Shown piece after piece: positions 47,901-55,807 of a stretch of 64,000 bases of DNA. The position numbers and the translations under genes are program-made. The first letter of the stretch is position 1; each line of letters opens with the position of its first letter. The stretch is from positions 1,407,488 through 1,471,487 of the forward strand of contig NZ_CP070608.1 of the NCBI RefSeq assembly GCF_017068455.1, written 5' to 3'. This DNA comes from Fulvivirga lutea. Its GTDB lineage: Bacteria; Bacteroidota; Bacteroidia; Cytophagales; Cyclobacteriaceae. The notes under the pieces are model-generated. The model did not search any database and had not been told where the DNA came from. It saw nothing but the letters and a program-made list of their open reading frames with translations.

Positions 47901-48223
47901 GTGGGTTGATTGGTGATATGAAATCTGCCGCAACTAATGACGTGTCGAATTGTTACTCTGGAGGAACAATAACCTCTGCTGGTGAAGGAGGTTTTATTTT
48001 GGGAGAGGCTTCTACAGGACCATCATTCTCAAATCTTTATTATGACAATTCATTATCACATTCTATTGTGGCTGATGGCAATGACGGAACACCTGTAGGC
48101 ATAGATTTTGGAACGGACGGTGATAATGCAGCCTCATTTACAGGATTTAGCGGCTCAGTTTGGTCTTTCGGAACTTCAGGAATCAGCGGCTCTAACGGCC
48201 CGGTGCTTCAGTGGGAATTATAA
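44921..48223 (+). CDS. Surface lipoprotein with duplicated LRR-like module, Ig-like and GLUG repeats
   Basis: 1100 residues; the lipobox ends at SSC27 followed by acidic DDDD. Residues ~40-130 are FN3-like. Two near-identical 212-residue modules follow (from E136 and E348), each with a leucine-rich-like strand ladder (FTSLVELDIDYTSISDLDLS). Residues ~565-765 hold two Ig-like SbsA-type domains. From ~770 GLUG-type repeats appear (VGGLIGYTTDDADAIIITEC, VGGLIGQATDGTISDCYAIG). It is probably a surface adhesin or binding protein. No T9SS signal is seen. Confidence 0.8.
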   Translation: MKWLISSYKTYLSLLTAITILTYSSCKDDDDPTVAGPSVPVLTAPVNEAVDQSLTPTLSWQASESVAGIKEYAVFFGTSEDPTDLLATVTTTEVTLSTALAFTTKYYWKVQVKDLNDQIATSEIFSFTTKADTGFEIPDVEFGKALEAQGYATANGDTYVLNETAAATVKNLDLGGSSSAPLDIKNIDGIQFFTSLVELDIDYTSISDLDLSDNPTLDTLQYTNSSDNQANFLTNLVLPSGMKRIRIFRHNLAEFDATQFAELTYLRLDGDDIPNAEVDGVTNVLTTLTVDETINTVLVHLDMGGNLDADGEPITYEVSQALFAQLTSDGTGNKDGVVGAFEGEAGYELPDAEFGKALMAQGLATEDGGSYFLDEDAAATITFLDLGGSSGTPLNIQDIDGIQFFTSLVNLDIDYTSISDLDLSAVTTLDTLQYTNSSDNQANFLTNLTLPAGMKRIRIFRHNLSDFDATDFPELTYLRLDGDGIANAEVGGVTNVLSTLTVDESINTALVHLDMGGNLDGSGDPITYEVSQALFDQLTSDATGNKDGVAAAAPPETFSVVSVNPADATADVATSTQIIITFSSDINEASLVYTLKEGSTDVPHTSDVTGAVLTLTPNTNLSNSAVHTLEITSAEGTNGAGIENTFSSTFTTIAPGAVAVVSVEISSDLLTTGVTATEIDRAGEIIVTFDTSVETRFDENSYTLTSGGSTVGSSFVATGSMVTITPDANFDGETDYTLTLLSANPIADNDGSLPSDLVYDFTTAFYIGEGTGGSPYEISTAEELDEVRNNLSASFILMSDVNLSGFNAGFWDPIMLFTGSFNGNGNEISNLQIDLNTTDMVGLFGSTQGAEISDLGVSLGSGGVVGQEMVGSLIGSMDGGTVIDCYATGSGTVSSINAAGAAGIGGLIGEVVSSATITRSYSTVDVNGGADGDRVGGLIGYTTDDADAIIITECFASGNVTGIDDVGGLIGQATDGTISDCYAIGNVTGSNEVGGLIGDMKSAATNDVSNCYSGGTITSAGEGGFILGEASTGPSFSNLYYDNSLSHSIVADGNDGTPVGIDFGTDGDNAASFTGFSGSVWSFGTSGISGSNGPVLQWEL
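45326..46597 (+). repeat. Tandem 636-bp intragenic duplication
   Basis: The module starting at 45326 recurs from 45962 with high protein identity (the stretches SSDNQANFLTNL and MKRIRIFRHNL are the same) but many third-base changes, so it is an old duplication kept by selection. Confidence 0.85.
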
Positions 48224-48258
48224 TAAACAGATCAATTAGAAGATGACTCATAAGACAG

Positions 48259-48378
48259 GTCATCCCGAGGAAACGAGGGATCTTACTCAGTCAGAAATTA
48301 ATAATTTAACAACTGAGTAAGATTCTTCCTTCGCCTGCCTCTGCCAAAAACGGCTACATGCAGGCAGGTCAGAATGAT
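48259..48378 (+). repeat. Palindromic intergenic element, copy 2
   Basis: 120 bases in plus orientation: GTCATCCCGAGGAAAC, AGGGATCTTACTCAG, CTGAGTAAGATTCTTCC, CGCCTGCCTCTGCC, GCAGGCAGGTCAGAATGAT. It matches copy 1 (12889-13005, minus strand) over its length except the central loop. It lies between two lipoprotein genes. Confidence 0.8.
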
Positions 48379-48429
48379 TTTATAATGACTTTACCAATCT
48401 TTTGAGAATACTTCTATTATTAAAACACT

Positions 48430-49659
48430 ATGAAATTTAAATACATTTTTTTCTCACTTGCATTAATGTCAGCGGCATTCATGTCTTGCTCTACCGATGA
48501 TACTGATGAAATAGATCCTATAGACACAGTAGGCGGAGGTGGTAATGGTAGTGAAGTAACAGGTTCAGGAACTGATGCAGACCCCTATCGGTTATCAACA
48601 GCTGAGCACTTAGATTTATTTTTAAGAAACAGATTGTCAAGCACTTATGTACTAAACAATGATATTGACCTATCTGCTTATATCTCAGAAAACTACCCAA
48701 CTGAAGGGTGGTTGCCGATCAACAATTTCGAAGGAAATTTTAATGGCGGTGGGTTTACTATTTCTGGTTTGAAAATTGACCGACCCGATGTGGATGGGAT
48801 TGGTTTTTTTGGTGTATTGGGAAATGATAACAATTCAACAGCAATTTCAATTGAAATAAGAAATCTAACAATTGAAGTTGCCCCATCTGAAGCAGTAAGA
48901 GGTAGTACGCACGTAGGTGTTTTATTAGGGTATGCTAACGATGGTTTACGTGTAACAAATACGCATGTCCGTGGCGCCAATACCGACTCGCGTGTAGAAA
49001 GTACTGCATCAGGCTCTGAAACTGAATTAGGTCGATCTGGAGGGTTAATAGGCGAAGCCGACAGATCTATAATTACCTTAAGCTCATCGGCTATCAACGT
49101 AACAAGTGCTGCTAATAGAATTGGTGGTTTGGTTGGAATGGTGAATACTACAACTATTGATCAGTGCTATGCATCAGGTAATGTTTCAGGATCTTCAATT
49201 CGTATTGGTGGGTTAATTGGCTTTGCCGCTAATGCAGGAACATCCATATCAAATAGTTATTCAACCGGTACAGTTAGTATTACCTCCAGCAGTACTGACG
49301 ATATAGGAGGTTTTATCGGTGCGGCCAATAGTGCTATTTCACCTATTACTAATTGTTATAGTACAAGCAATTTAATTTTGGATGTACCCAGTTTTACACC
49401 TGGGTTTAGTCCGGATAATTCTAATTCATTTGGATATTTTTCCGGTGATGGCGATGGTGGGTCTGGAATTTTCGGAAGTAACTTACAAACAATCTTAAAT
49501 GGTTCTAATGCTGATATAAGTGTAGATGCCGTCTCTGAAGACAGTGGTTTTACACTTCTCAACATTAGCGCTTCAACTTGTTCAGATTTTTCAGCATTTG
49601 ACTTATCAATCTGGTCTTGTGTAGATGGTAGTTTTCCAACATTAATCAATAATCCTTGA
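48430..49659 (+). CDS. GLUG-repeat surface lipoprotein
   Basis: 409 residues. Lipobox FMSC (about residue 20), then acidic and Gly-rich linker. The body has GLUG-type repeats: GWLPINNFEGNFNGGGFTISG, RIGGLVGMVNTTTIDQCYASG and RIGGLIGFAANAGTSISNSYSTG, as in the preceding 1100-residue lipoprotein's end. GLUG proteins are often adhesins or peptidase-linked. Its stop is 17 bases before the porin start, so it could lead the uptake operon and capture its substrate at the surface (inferred). Confidence 0.78.
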   Translation: MKFKYIFFSLALMSAAFMSCSTDDTDEIDPIDTVGGGGNGSEVTGSGTDADPYRLSTAEHLDLFLRNRLSSTYVLNNDIDLSAYISENYPTEGWLPINNFEGNFNGGGFTISGLKIDRPDVDGIGFFGVLGNDNNSTAISIEIRNLTIEVAPSEAVRGSTHVGVLLGYANDGLRVTNTHVRGANTDSRVESTASGSETELGRSGGLIGEADRSIITLSSSAINVTSAANRIGGLVGMVNTTTIDQCYASGNVSGSSIRIGGLIGFAANAGTSISNSYSTGTVSITSSSTDDIGGFIGAANSAISPITNCYSTSNLILDVPSFTPGFSPDNSNSFGYFSGDGDGGSGIFGSNLQTILNGSNADISVDAVSEDSGFTLLNISASTCSDFSAFDLSIWSCVDGSFPTLINNP

Positions 49660-49676
49660 TAACGCACGATTTAATA

Positions 49677-51101
49677 ATGTGCCAATTCAAGCGGTTGCTA
49701 ATGTCATTGGCATGCAGTTCATTTTTATTAATTAGTACTTCTGCCTTCAGTCAAGATGATCCTGACGCTGAATTTGGAGTGGATGAAGATGATACCGAGT
49801 ATACTTTTGATACCGATGCAATGTATGCTTTACCTAATTGGTACACCATTGGAGACGGCTTAAGATTCAGCTCCAGAACTAATGACTATTCTATGCGCAT
49901 CACAGGCTATATCCAGCCTTATTACGAGTTGTTTTGGGGTACCGATACTCTTGGCAATTCCTACCGTGAAAATCGATATAGAATCTCCAGGGCTAGAATT
50001 AAAATGAGTGGTGAGAGTAAAAAATTAAAAATGTCTTACCGCATCAGTTTTGATTTAAGTAGAAATAATAGTGAGGGTGATAGAAATACATTAATAGATG
50101 AAGAGAACAATTTCCTTTGGGATGCTTACATCACTTATCGCCCTTTTAGATATACCAGAGTTAGCCTTGGCCAAAAGGCACCTAGAACTAACTATCGCGA
50201 ATTTTTTATGACATCAAATACCCTTCAGATGGTAGAGCGAAGCAGAATCACTTCTTTATTTTCTGTATTTAGAGATATGGGCCTTTTTGTTGATAGAAGA
50301 GATAAAGTATATCGTGATCTGTACATCAAATCCTATTTAGAAATTACCACCGGGGAAGGGCAAAATGCTTTTGAGAACTATGGAGGGCTAAAGTATGGCG
50401 GTCGATTAGATATTTTTCCTTTTGGCTTATTCAAAGGCGGTGAATTTAATGGTGTGGATATGCTGAGGGAATGGAAGCCTAAGCTAGTGGTAGGAGGTGC
50501 CTATTCAATCAATAAGGGCATGTCGAACAGAAATGGAAATTTCAGGCAAGTACCGGATAGATTCTTATATACAGATATCGAAGGCAATGAATTATTGCCA
50601 GACTACGAAAAATTCGTGGCTGATTTTCTTCTTAAATATCGAGGGTTTGTGGTACTGGGGGCTTATGTAAAAACCCAGGCTTCTGTTCCATCCGGCATAA
50701 CAGATGATGAAGCAACAGTACGAGGGCGATTAAATCTGGGCGAGATATGGAATATCCAGGCAGGTTATCTTTTCAGAGGCGATTGGTCCGTAGATGCACG
50801 TTACGAAAAGATCAACGATTTAATTGAGCTTGATAACACAGGTGCAATCATCCCTGAATCAGAGACTTTTCTTGATGCTGGTATCTATAACAGACCGGAG
50901 TACTACACTTTTGGCTTAACGAAATACATGCAAAAATATGCCATGAAAATTCAGGCGTCAATTACCTACAATTCTGTGGAAACAAAAACAGGGGGAGATG
51001 CCCGAATTTATTCAGGAGCCAACCCCTCAGGTGGTTCTGATATAGATGTAGCAATCCCTGATGAATGGACTTATAGGATGGTATTTTCTCTAGCATTTTA
51101 A
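49677..51101 (+). CDS. OprO/OprP-type porin 1
   Basis: 474 residues from ATG 49677 (TTG 49656 would overlap the previous stop). The leader ends at SAFSQ. Features of phosphate-selective porins O and P are present: SRARIKMSGESKKLKMSYRI, LGQKAPRTNYREF and the GGRLDIFPFG strand. These trimeric barrels pass anions. It is followed after 2 bases by the carboxypeptidase gene and has a second family member 3 kb on. The acidic segment just after the leader is unusual. Confidence 0.85.
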   Translation: MCQFKRLLMSLACSSFLLISTSAFSQDDPDAEFGVDEDDTEYTFDTDAMYALPNWYTIGDGLRFSSRTNDYSMRITGYIQPYYELFWGTDTLGNSYRENRYRISRARIKMSGESKKLKMSYRISFDLSRNNSEGDRNTLIDEENNFLWDAYITYRPFRYTRVSLGQKAPRTNYREFFMTSNTLQMVERSRITSLFSVFRDMGLFVDRRDKVYRDLYIKSYLEITTGEGQNAFENYGGLKYGGRLDIFPFGLFKGGEFNGVDMLREWKPKLVVGGAYSINKGMSNRNGNFRQVPDRFLYTDIEGNELLPDYEKFVADFLLKYRGFVVLGAYVKTQASVPSGITDDEATVRGRLNLGEIWNIQAGYLFRGDWSVDARYEKINDLIELDNTGAIIPESETFLDAGIYNRPEYYTFGLTKYMQKYAMKIQASITYNSVETKTGGDARIYSGANPSGGSDIDVAIPDEWTYRMVFSLAF

Positions 51102-51103
51102 TT

Positions 51104-52657
51104 ATGAAACTAAAATTAATATACATACTCATCCTAATTCAGCTAGCCGTGGTTGGTTATTCTCAACAGCCAGGTAGGCTTACCAATAAGTTCTTTCCAG
51201 ATTTGGATGTAACTTTTAACACTCCTGCATTTGAGAGCAAACACGGGTTTACTAATTATAAAGAGCTAATTGCATTTTTGGAAGAGTTAACTTCTTCAAA
51301 TGAACATGCTCAACTTCTGTATTTAGGCAAGACACAAAAAGGCAGAAAAATTCCTTATGTAAAGATATCAAAACCCGGAAGCACGGATAAATTAAGAATT
51401 TGGATGCAAGGTGGAATTCATGGTAATGAGCCTGCCAGCTCCGAAGGTATGCTGGCCGTGTTGAGTGACTTGCTCACGAAAGATGAAAACTCCTTTTTAC
51501 TCGATAGGCTTGAGGTAGTGATAGTGCCAATGGTAAATATTGATGGGTATGTTAAGCAAAATAGAAGAGCTAAAAACGACCTTGATTTAAACCGTGATCT
51601 CATGAAGCTTCAAATACCGGAAATCAAGCAATTAAGAGCTACTTATGCTGACTACTCCCCACATGTTTCCATAGATTTTCATGAGTATAATCCTTTCAGA
51701 GCGGCCTTTAGGCAATTTGGCGATATGGGCTATACATCCTTTTATGATGCTATGTTTCTTTACACCGGTGAGCTAAATGTTGAGCCCAAAATACGCGATT
51801 TAACAGAGAATTTATTTGTGAAAAATGCCAAAGCCAAATTCACTGAAGAAGGCTTTCAGTATAATGATTATTTCTCACCACAGGAGAACCTTGGTAAACT
51901 CTATTTTAACATGGGGTCAACGAGTGCCAGGTCAAGTGCTACTTCCTTTGCCTTGGGTAATTCAATCAGCGTTTTGATGGAAATAAGAGGAATTAGATTG
52001 AATAGAAATTCTTTTGAACGAAGGGTTTACATCACCTATACTGCTGCATTTTCATATCTAAAAACGGCTTATGAAAATCATGATCGGGTTCTTGCCGGAG
52101 TGAACGAAGCCATTGAATCCACCATAGCCAGGGAACATGATGTGGTGATAAAAAGTAAAAAGTCTAATGTAGAGCTGCCTATTAAATTCATTGACATAGC
52201 TGAGAATGAAGCGGTAGAAAATGAATTTCCTGTAGCAAGTTCTAAGGAGATGACACCTGTAGTTTCCAGAGAAAGGCCTTATGCCTATGTGTTACCATCA
52301 AATCAAACACAGGCCATTGAAAATTTACGAATCCTTGGTCTTGATATCGATACACTCAAAACCCCCCAAACGTTTGAAGTGCAATCTTATGTAGTAGAGG
52401 CTCAGGAAATTGAAGCATCAAAATATCAGGGCTACTTTCCTAATAATGTATCCACACAAATATCTACCATCGAAAAGCAATTTGAGCAAGGAGCTTTTAT
52501 TATACGCCTCAATCAAAAGAATGCAAATCTGGCAGTAACTGCCTTAGAGCCTGAAAATGAAAACAGTTTTGTGCGCGTGCGGGTAGTGGAAGCTCAAAAG
52601 GGAGAGGAAATCCCAATTTATCGATTAATGAACGTTGATGAGAGCCAAAATTTTTAA
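51104..52657 (+). CDS. M14-family zinc carboxypeptidase
   Basis: 517 residues, signal peptide to YSQ21. The zinc motif is H106-x2-E109 (GGIHGNE), with the third ligand H193 in SIDFHEYN and the substrate-binding N163-R164 in LDLNRD. The catalytic glutamate region is LMEIRG. M14 enzymes remove C-terminal residues or open amide bonds in peptides and peptidoglycan. Length above 450 implies an extra C-terminal domain. Position between two OprO/P porins points to processing of an imported or surface substrate. Confidence 0.88.
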   Translation: MKLKLIYILILIQLAVVGYSQQPGRLTNKFFPDLDVTFNTPAFESKHGFTNYKELIAFLEELTSSNEHAQLLYLGKTQKGRKIPYVKISKPGSTDKLRIWMQGGIHGNEPASSEGMLAVLSDLLTKDENSFLLDRLEVVIVPMVNIDGYVKQNRRAKNDLDLNRDLMKLQIPEIKQLRATYADYSPHVSIDFHEYNPFRAAFRQFGDMGYTSFYDAMFLYTGELNVEPKIRDLTENLFVKNAKAKFTEEGFQYNDYFSPQENLGKLYFNMGSTSARSSATSFALGNSISVLMEIRGIRLNRNSFERRVYITYTAAFSYLKTAYENHDRVLAGVNEAIESTIAREHDVVIKSKKSNVELPIKFIDIAENEAVENEFPVASSKEMTPVVSRERPYAYVLPSNQTQAIENLRILGLDIDTLKTPQTFEVQSYVVEAQEIEASKYQGYFPNNVSTQISTIEKQFEQGAFIIRLNQKNANLAVTALEPENENSFVRVRVVEAQKGEEIPIYRLMNVDESQNF

Positions 52658-52667
52658 TGAATTGAAT

Positions 52668-53930
52668 ATGAAGAAATTTATCATTTTAGCCTTAATACAT
52701 TTCACCGTTTTTGGTGAGGCTATTAGCCAGGATAGTACCTACTTCGAATTGGGGGAAGGCGCCAACCTATCATTGAATGATGGCGACTACTTTTTTAGTA
52801 TTGGAGGAAACTTAAAATCCGCATACACTTATACGAGAGATACAGCAGAAATTCTTGAAAGTAAGCATGGTTTTGCCTTGCAAAGAGCGCAATTCTCGTT
52901 ACTCGGTAAAGCTAAAAATGAAAAAATGACCTTCTTCATTTTGGCGGACTTCGTAAACACCTGGTCGTTATTAGAAGCATGGGTGGGGTTTGATGTGGCC
53001 AATAAAAAATTGTTTATTTCAGCCGGTCAAAAACTGGTAAATACAAACAACAGGGAAGTAAATACACATCAGAATTATTTTCAGTTTGTAAATAGAAGCA
53101 TTCTAAGCTCCAACTATGCCAGATTGGGACGGGAGTTTGGTTTATTCATTGATGGTAATTTCGATGTTGGAGGAGTGGTATTGAAGCCTTCTTTAGCATT
53201 TACTTCAGGGGATGGAATTAACTCTTTCGGTAATGGAACCACAGATCGGTACGACTACGGAGGCGCTAAATTTGGAGGCAGACTAGAGGTATATCCATTT
53301 GGAGAATTTTCTGAAGGGAATGATTTTCTTGGGGCAGATTTAGCCAGGGAAAGTACACCCAAAATAATGATTGGTAGTGCGTTTTCAAGTAATCAAGGTG
53401 CAAGTGATCAGGTGGGTGAAGGCCATGGGCAATTCGTGTTCTATAGTCAGATTGATTCTGATGGGCAGTTCAGAAATGCTTATCCAAATTATCAAAAGCT
53501 TTATGCAGATGTGATAGTTAAATTCAAAGGGTTTAATGCTTCATTGGAATACGTGAATGCATTTGGAAGTGAGATAACAGGTCTTTACACCAATACAGAT
53601 CCACTAGCGCAAATACCTATCTACAAAGGAGATATTTCACAATACCTGGTATTGGGAACAGGATTAAATGTTCAGGCAGGTTATTTAACAAAAAACAATT
53701 GGTCTTTGGATGTTCGCTATACTCAGATTACACCGGAATTTGATAATGAGCCTTTTTCAGTGATCACCAATCAGGAAGATATTACTGTTGGTCTAACAAA
53801 ATTTTTAAAGGGGCAAGCAATGAAGATTCAGTTGAATGCCGATTTTCTTACTTATGATCAGTTAGAAAATGACGCATTGGTGGAAAAAGGCGAAATCAGG
53901 GCAAGCGCTGCACTTCAAATCATTTTCTAA
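52668..53930 (+). CDS. OprO/OprP-type porin 2
   Basis: 420 residues. I chose ATG 52668, which starts a clean signal peptide (MKKFIILALIHFTVFGEAISQ), 10 bases after the carboxypeptidase stop; an upstream TTG at 52635 lies inside that gene. The barrel has QRAQFSLLGKAKNEKMTFFI and GGRLEVYPFGEF segments shared with porin 1, and a terminal ALQIIF strand. It is a paralogue of porin 1 and overlaps the next gene by one base. Confidence 0.84.
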   Translation: MKKFIILALIHFTVFGEAISQDSTYFELGEGANLSLNDGDYFFSIGGNLKSAYTYTRDTAEILESKHGFALQRAQFSLLGKAKNEKMTFFILADFVNTWSLLEAWVGFDVANKKLFISAGQKLVNTNNREVNTHQNYFQFVNRSILSSNYARLGREFGLFIDGNFDVGGVVLKPSLAFTSGDGINSFGNGTTDRYDYGGAKFGGRLEVYPFGEFSEGNDFLGADLARESTPKIMIGSAFSSNQGASDQVGEGHGQFVFYSQIDSDGQFRNAYPNYQKLYADVIVKFKGFNASLEYVNAFGSEITGLYTNTDPLAQIPIYKGDISQYLVLGTGLNVQAGYLTKNNWSLDVRYTQITPEFDNEPFSVITNQEDITVGLTKFLKGQAMKIQLNADFLTYDQLENDALVEKGEIRASAALQIIF

Positions 53931-55036
53931 TGAACAAAATGCTAAAACATATTTTTTTCCTGGTTGCGGTTAGCATTGTAATTTTATTGCCTGCCTGTAA
54001 TTCAAATGAGGTAAAACCAATAGCAAAAAAGGCTCCTGTAGACCCTAATGAATTACTAACTATCACCTCTGCTGAGGTTACCAGCACATTTGACGCTGCT
54101 GCACGTCAGACCATCCAATTTAGAACAGTCGCTGAGGAAAATAATGTAGGAAATTTCTATTTCTATGCATCACACAATGTTAATTCAGTGAATTCAGGAA
54201 TTAGGAATGTAATCTTTTCAGTACATGGGTTAAGTGCTTTAGATGGCGCAGTGCAATCTGAATATAACTCCATGAACTCTGCTGTAAATTCTTCCTCGGC
54301 AGGCAGTAGCACAATGGTTATTGCGCCACATTTTTTTCATGAAGGTACAGGGGCAGAAATAGACTGGGACAATGCCGTTTGGAGGGCAGGAGGCAAGGCT
54401 TCTTCCCCATCCGGAGCTCCACTAAGCTCATCTCAAATTATAGATTATTTTCTAACAGAATTGTTACTGGAAAATTCAAATTTTCCTGATTTAACCAATG
54501 TCATTATTGCCGGCCACTCTGCTGGTGGGCAATTTGTACAGCGATATGCTTCTATCAGCGAAACTGAAGGTCAGTTTCCTGATTACACATTTACATACCT
54601 GGCAGCAAATGCCTCTCATTATGCGTATCCTAATTCACTAAGATGGAATGGATCTGACACTTACTTACCAATAGATTGTGATACGTATGATGACTATCCC
54701 TACGGATTATCTGCACTGACGGAGGACAGCAGATATGCCTTTATTTCATTAATAGGGCTCGAAAACATACGTGTTCAATTCATTAATAGAAAAGTATACT
54801 ATGTGCTTGGGGAACTTGATGTGAATGGGGCTACAAGTGGTTGTGAATCTGAAAATCAGCAAGGTGGATCTGGTGACAGTAGGTACCAGCGGGGGCAATA
54901 TATGCTTCAATATATGAATAATCAATACCCTACAAATGAACATGAGATTTTAAGTGTACCGGGCGTAGGTCATAGTGCAGATGGTATTTATAACTCACCT
55001 GAACATGTGCAACTTCTGAATCAACTTCTACAATAA
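53930..55036 (+). CDS. Alpha/beta-hydrolase lipoprotein
   Basis: 368 residues; the lipobox LLPAC gives Cys about residue 23. The nucleophile elbow GHSAGG has Ser197, and the end VPGVGHSADGIYNSPEHV supplies the catalytic His in GHS. A serine ester/amide hydrolase on the envelope is likely; substrate unknown. It overlaps the second porin gene by one base and lies 12 bases before the SGNH hydrolase, so it is co-transcribed. Confidence 0.85.
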   Translation: MNKMLKHIFFLVAVSIVILLPACNSNEVKPIAKKAPVDPNELLTITSAEVTSTFDAAARQTIQFRTVAEENNVGNFYFYASHNVNSVNSGIRNVIFSVHGLSALDGAVQSEYNSMNSAVNSSSAGSSTMVIAPHFFHEGTGAEIDWDNAVWRAGGKASSPSGAPLSSSQIIDYFLTELLLENSNFPDLTNVIIAGHSAGGQFVQRYASISETEGQFPDYTFTYLAANASHYAYPNSLRWNGSDTYLPIDCDTYDDYPYGLSALTEDSRYAFISLIGLENIRVQFINRKVYYVLGELDVNGATSGCESENQQGGSGDSRYQRGQYMLQYMNNQYPTNEHEILSVPGVGHSADGIYNSPEHVQLLNQLLQ

Positions 55037-55048
55037 AAAGAGCTGCGA

Positions 55049-55807
55049 ATGAGGTTTAAAATTTCCATACTACTATTTCTATGTGCAAGCTTCTATACTG
55101 TTGAACTACACTCACAGGAAAAAGAACCGATTCGAGTCCTTTTTGTGGGTAATAGTTTCATGTTTTTTAATAATCTACCACAGGTAGTAAATGCGATGGC
55201 AGAGAGCCAGGGAGTAACCATTGAAACGCGCCATTCTACAGTGTCAGGGTCAAATTTGGAACAGCATTGGAAAGAGGAAAAGGGTACAGAAACACGTAAA
55301 CTTTTAAACGATCAAAAATGGGATTATGTGGTTTTTAATAATCACAGCCTGAGCGCCATTGAAACTCCTGAAAGTTTCGAAACTTATGGAAAGAAGTTCG
55401 CTGAATTAGTGAAAGAAAAAGGGGCTAAGCCTGTATTTATGATCACATGGGGCTATAAATCGAACCCCAGGCTGTTTAAGCCAATTAATGAAGCATACAT
55501 AAAACTTGCCGAAGAAACCGATTCCCAGATAGTTCCGGCAGGTTCGCTCATGGCTCAAGCCAGAGAGTGGCGCCCAAATTTGGACCTTTATTTTGATGAT
55601 AAGCACCCCACATCTATAGGTACCTACATGATTGGCCTGGCATTCTATAAGTTTTTTACAGGCAAGTCTACCTTACAAATACCGGAACGAACTACTACTA
55701 CAGATAAAAACGGGCAGAGGTTATATCTACTCATTTTATCAAAGGAAAATGCCGAATTCCTGAAAATGTTGGTTGAAGATTTTGAATTTGAAATAGCAAG
55801 CGAATGA
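55049..55807 (+). CDS. Secreted SGNH/GDSL-type hydrolase
   Basis: 252 residues, signal peptide to LHSQ. Block I is VGNSFMFFNN (GNS replacing GDS), block V is DDKHPTSIGTYM with the catalytic D-x2-H. Ser, His and Asp of the triad are therefore present. Such enzymes deacetylate or hydrolyse esters. The DASS gene overlaps its end by 4 bases. Together with the alpha/beta hydrolase it suggests a substrate carrying ester groups. Confidence 0.83.
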   Translation: MRFKISILLFLCASFYTVELHSQEKEPIRVLFVGNSFMFFNNLPQVVNAMAESQGVTIETRHSTVSGSNLEQHWKEEKGTETRKLLNDQKWDYVVFNNHSLSAIETPESFETYGKKFAELVKEKGAKPVFMITWGYKSNPRLFKPINEAYIKLAEETDSQIVPAGSLMAQAREWRPNLDLYFDDKHPTSIGTYMIGLAFYKFFTGKSTLQIPERTTTTDKNGQRLYLLILSKENAEFLKMLVEDFEFEIASE

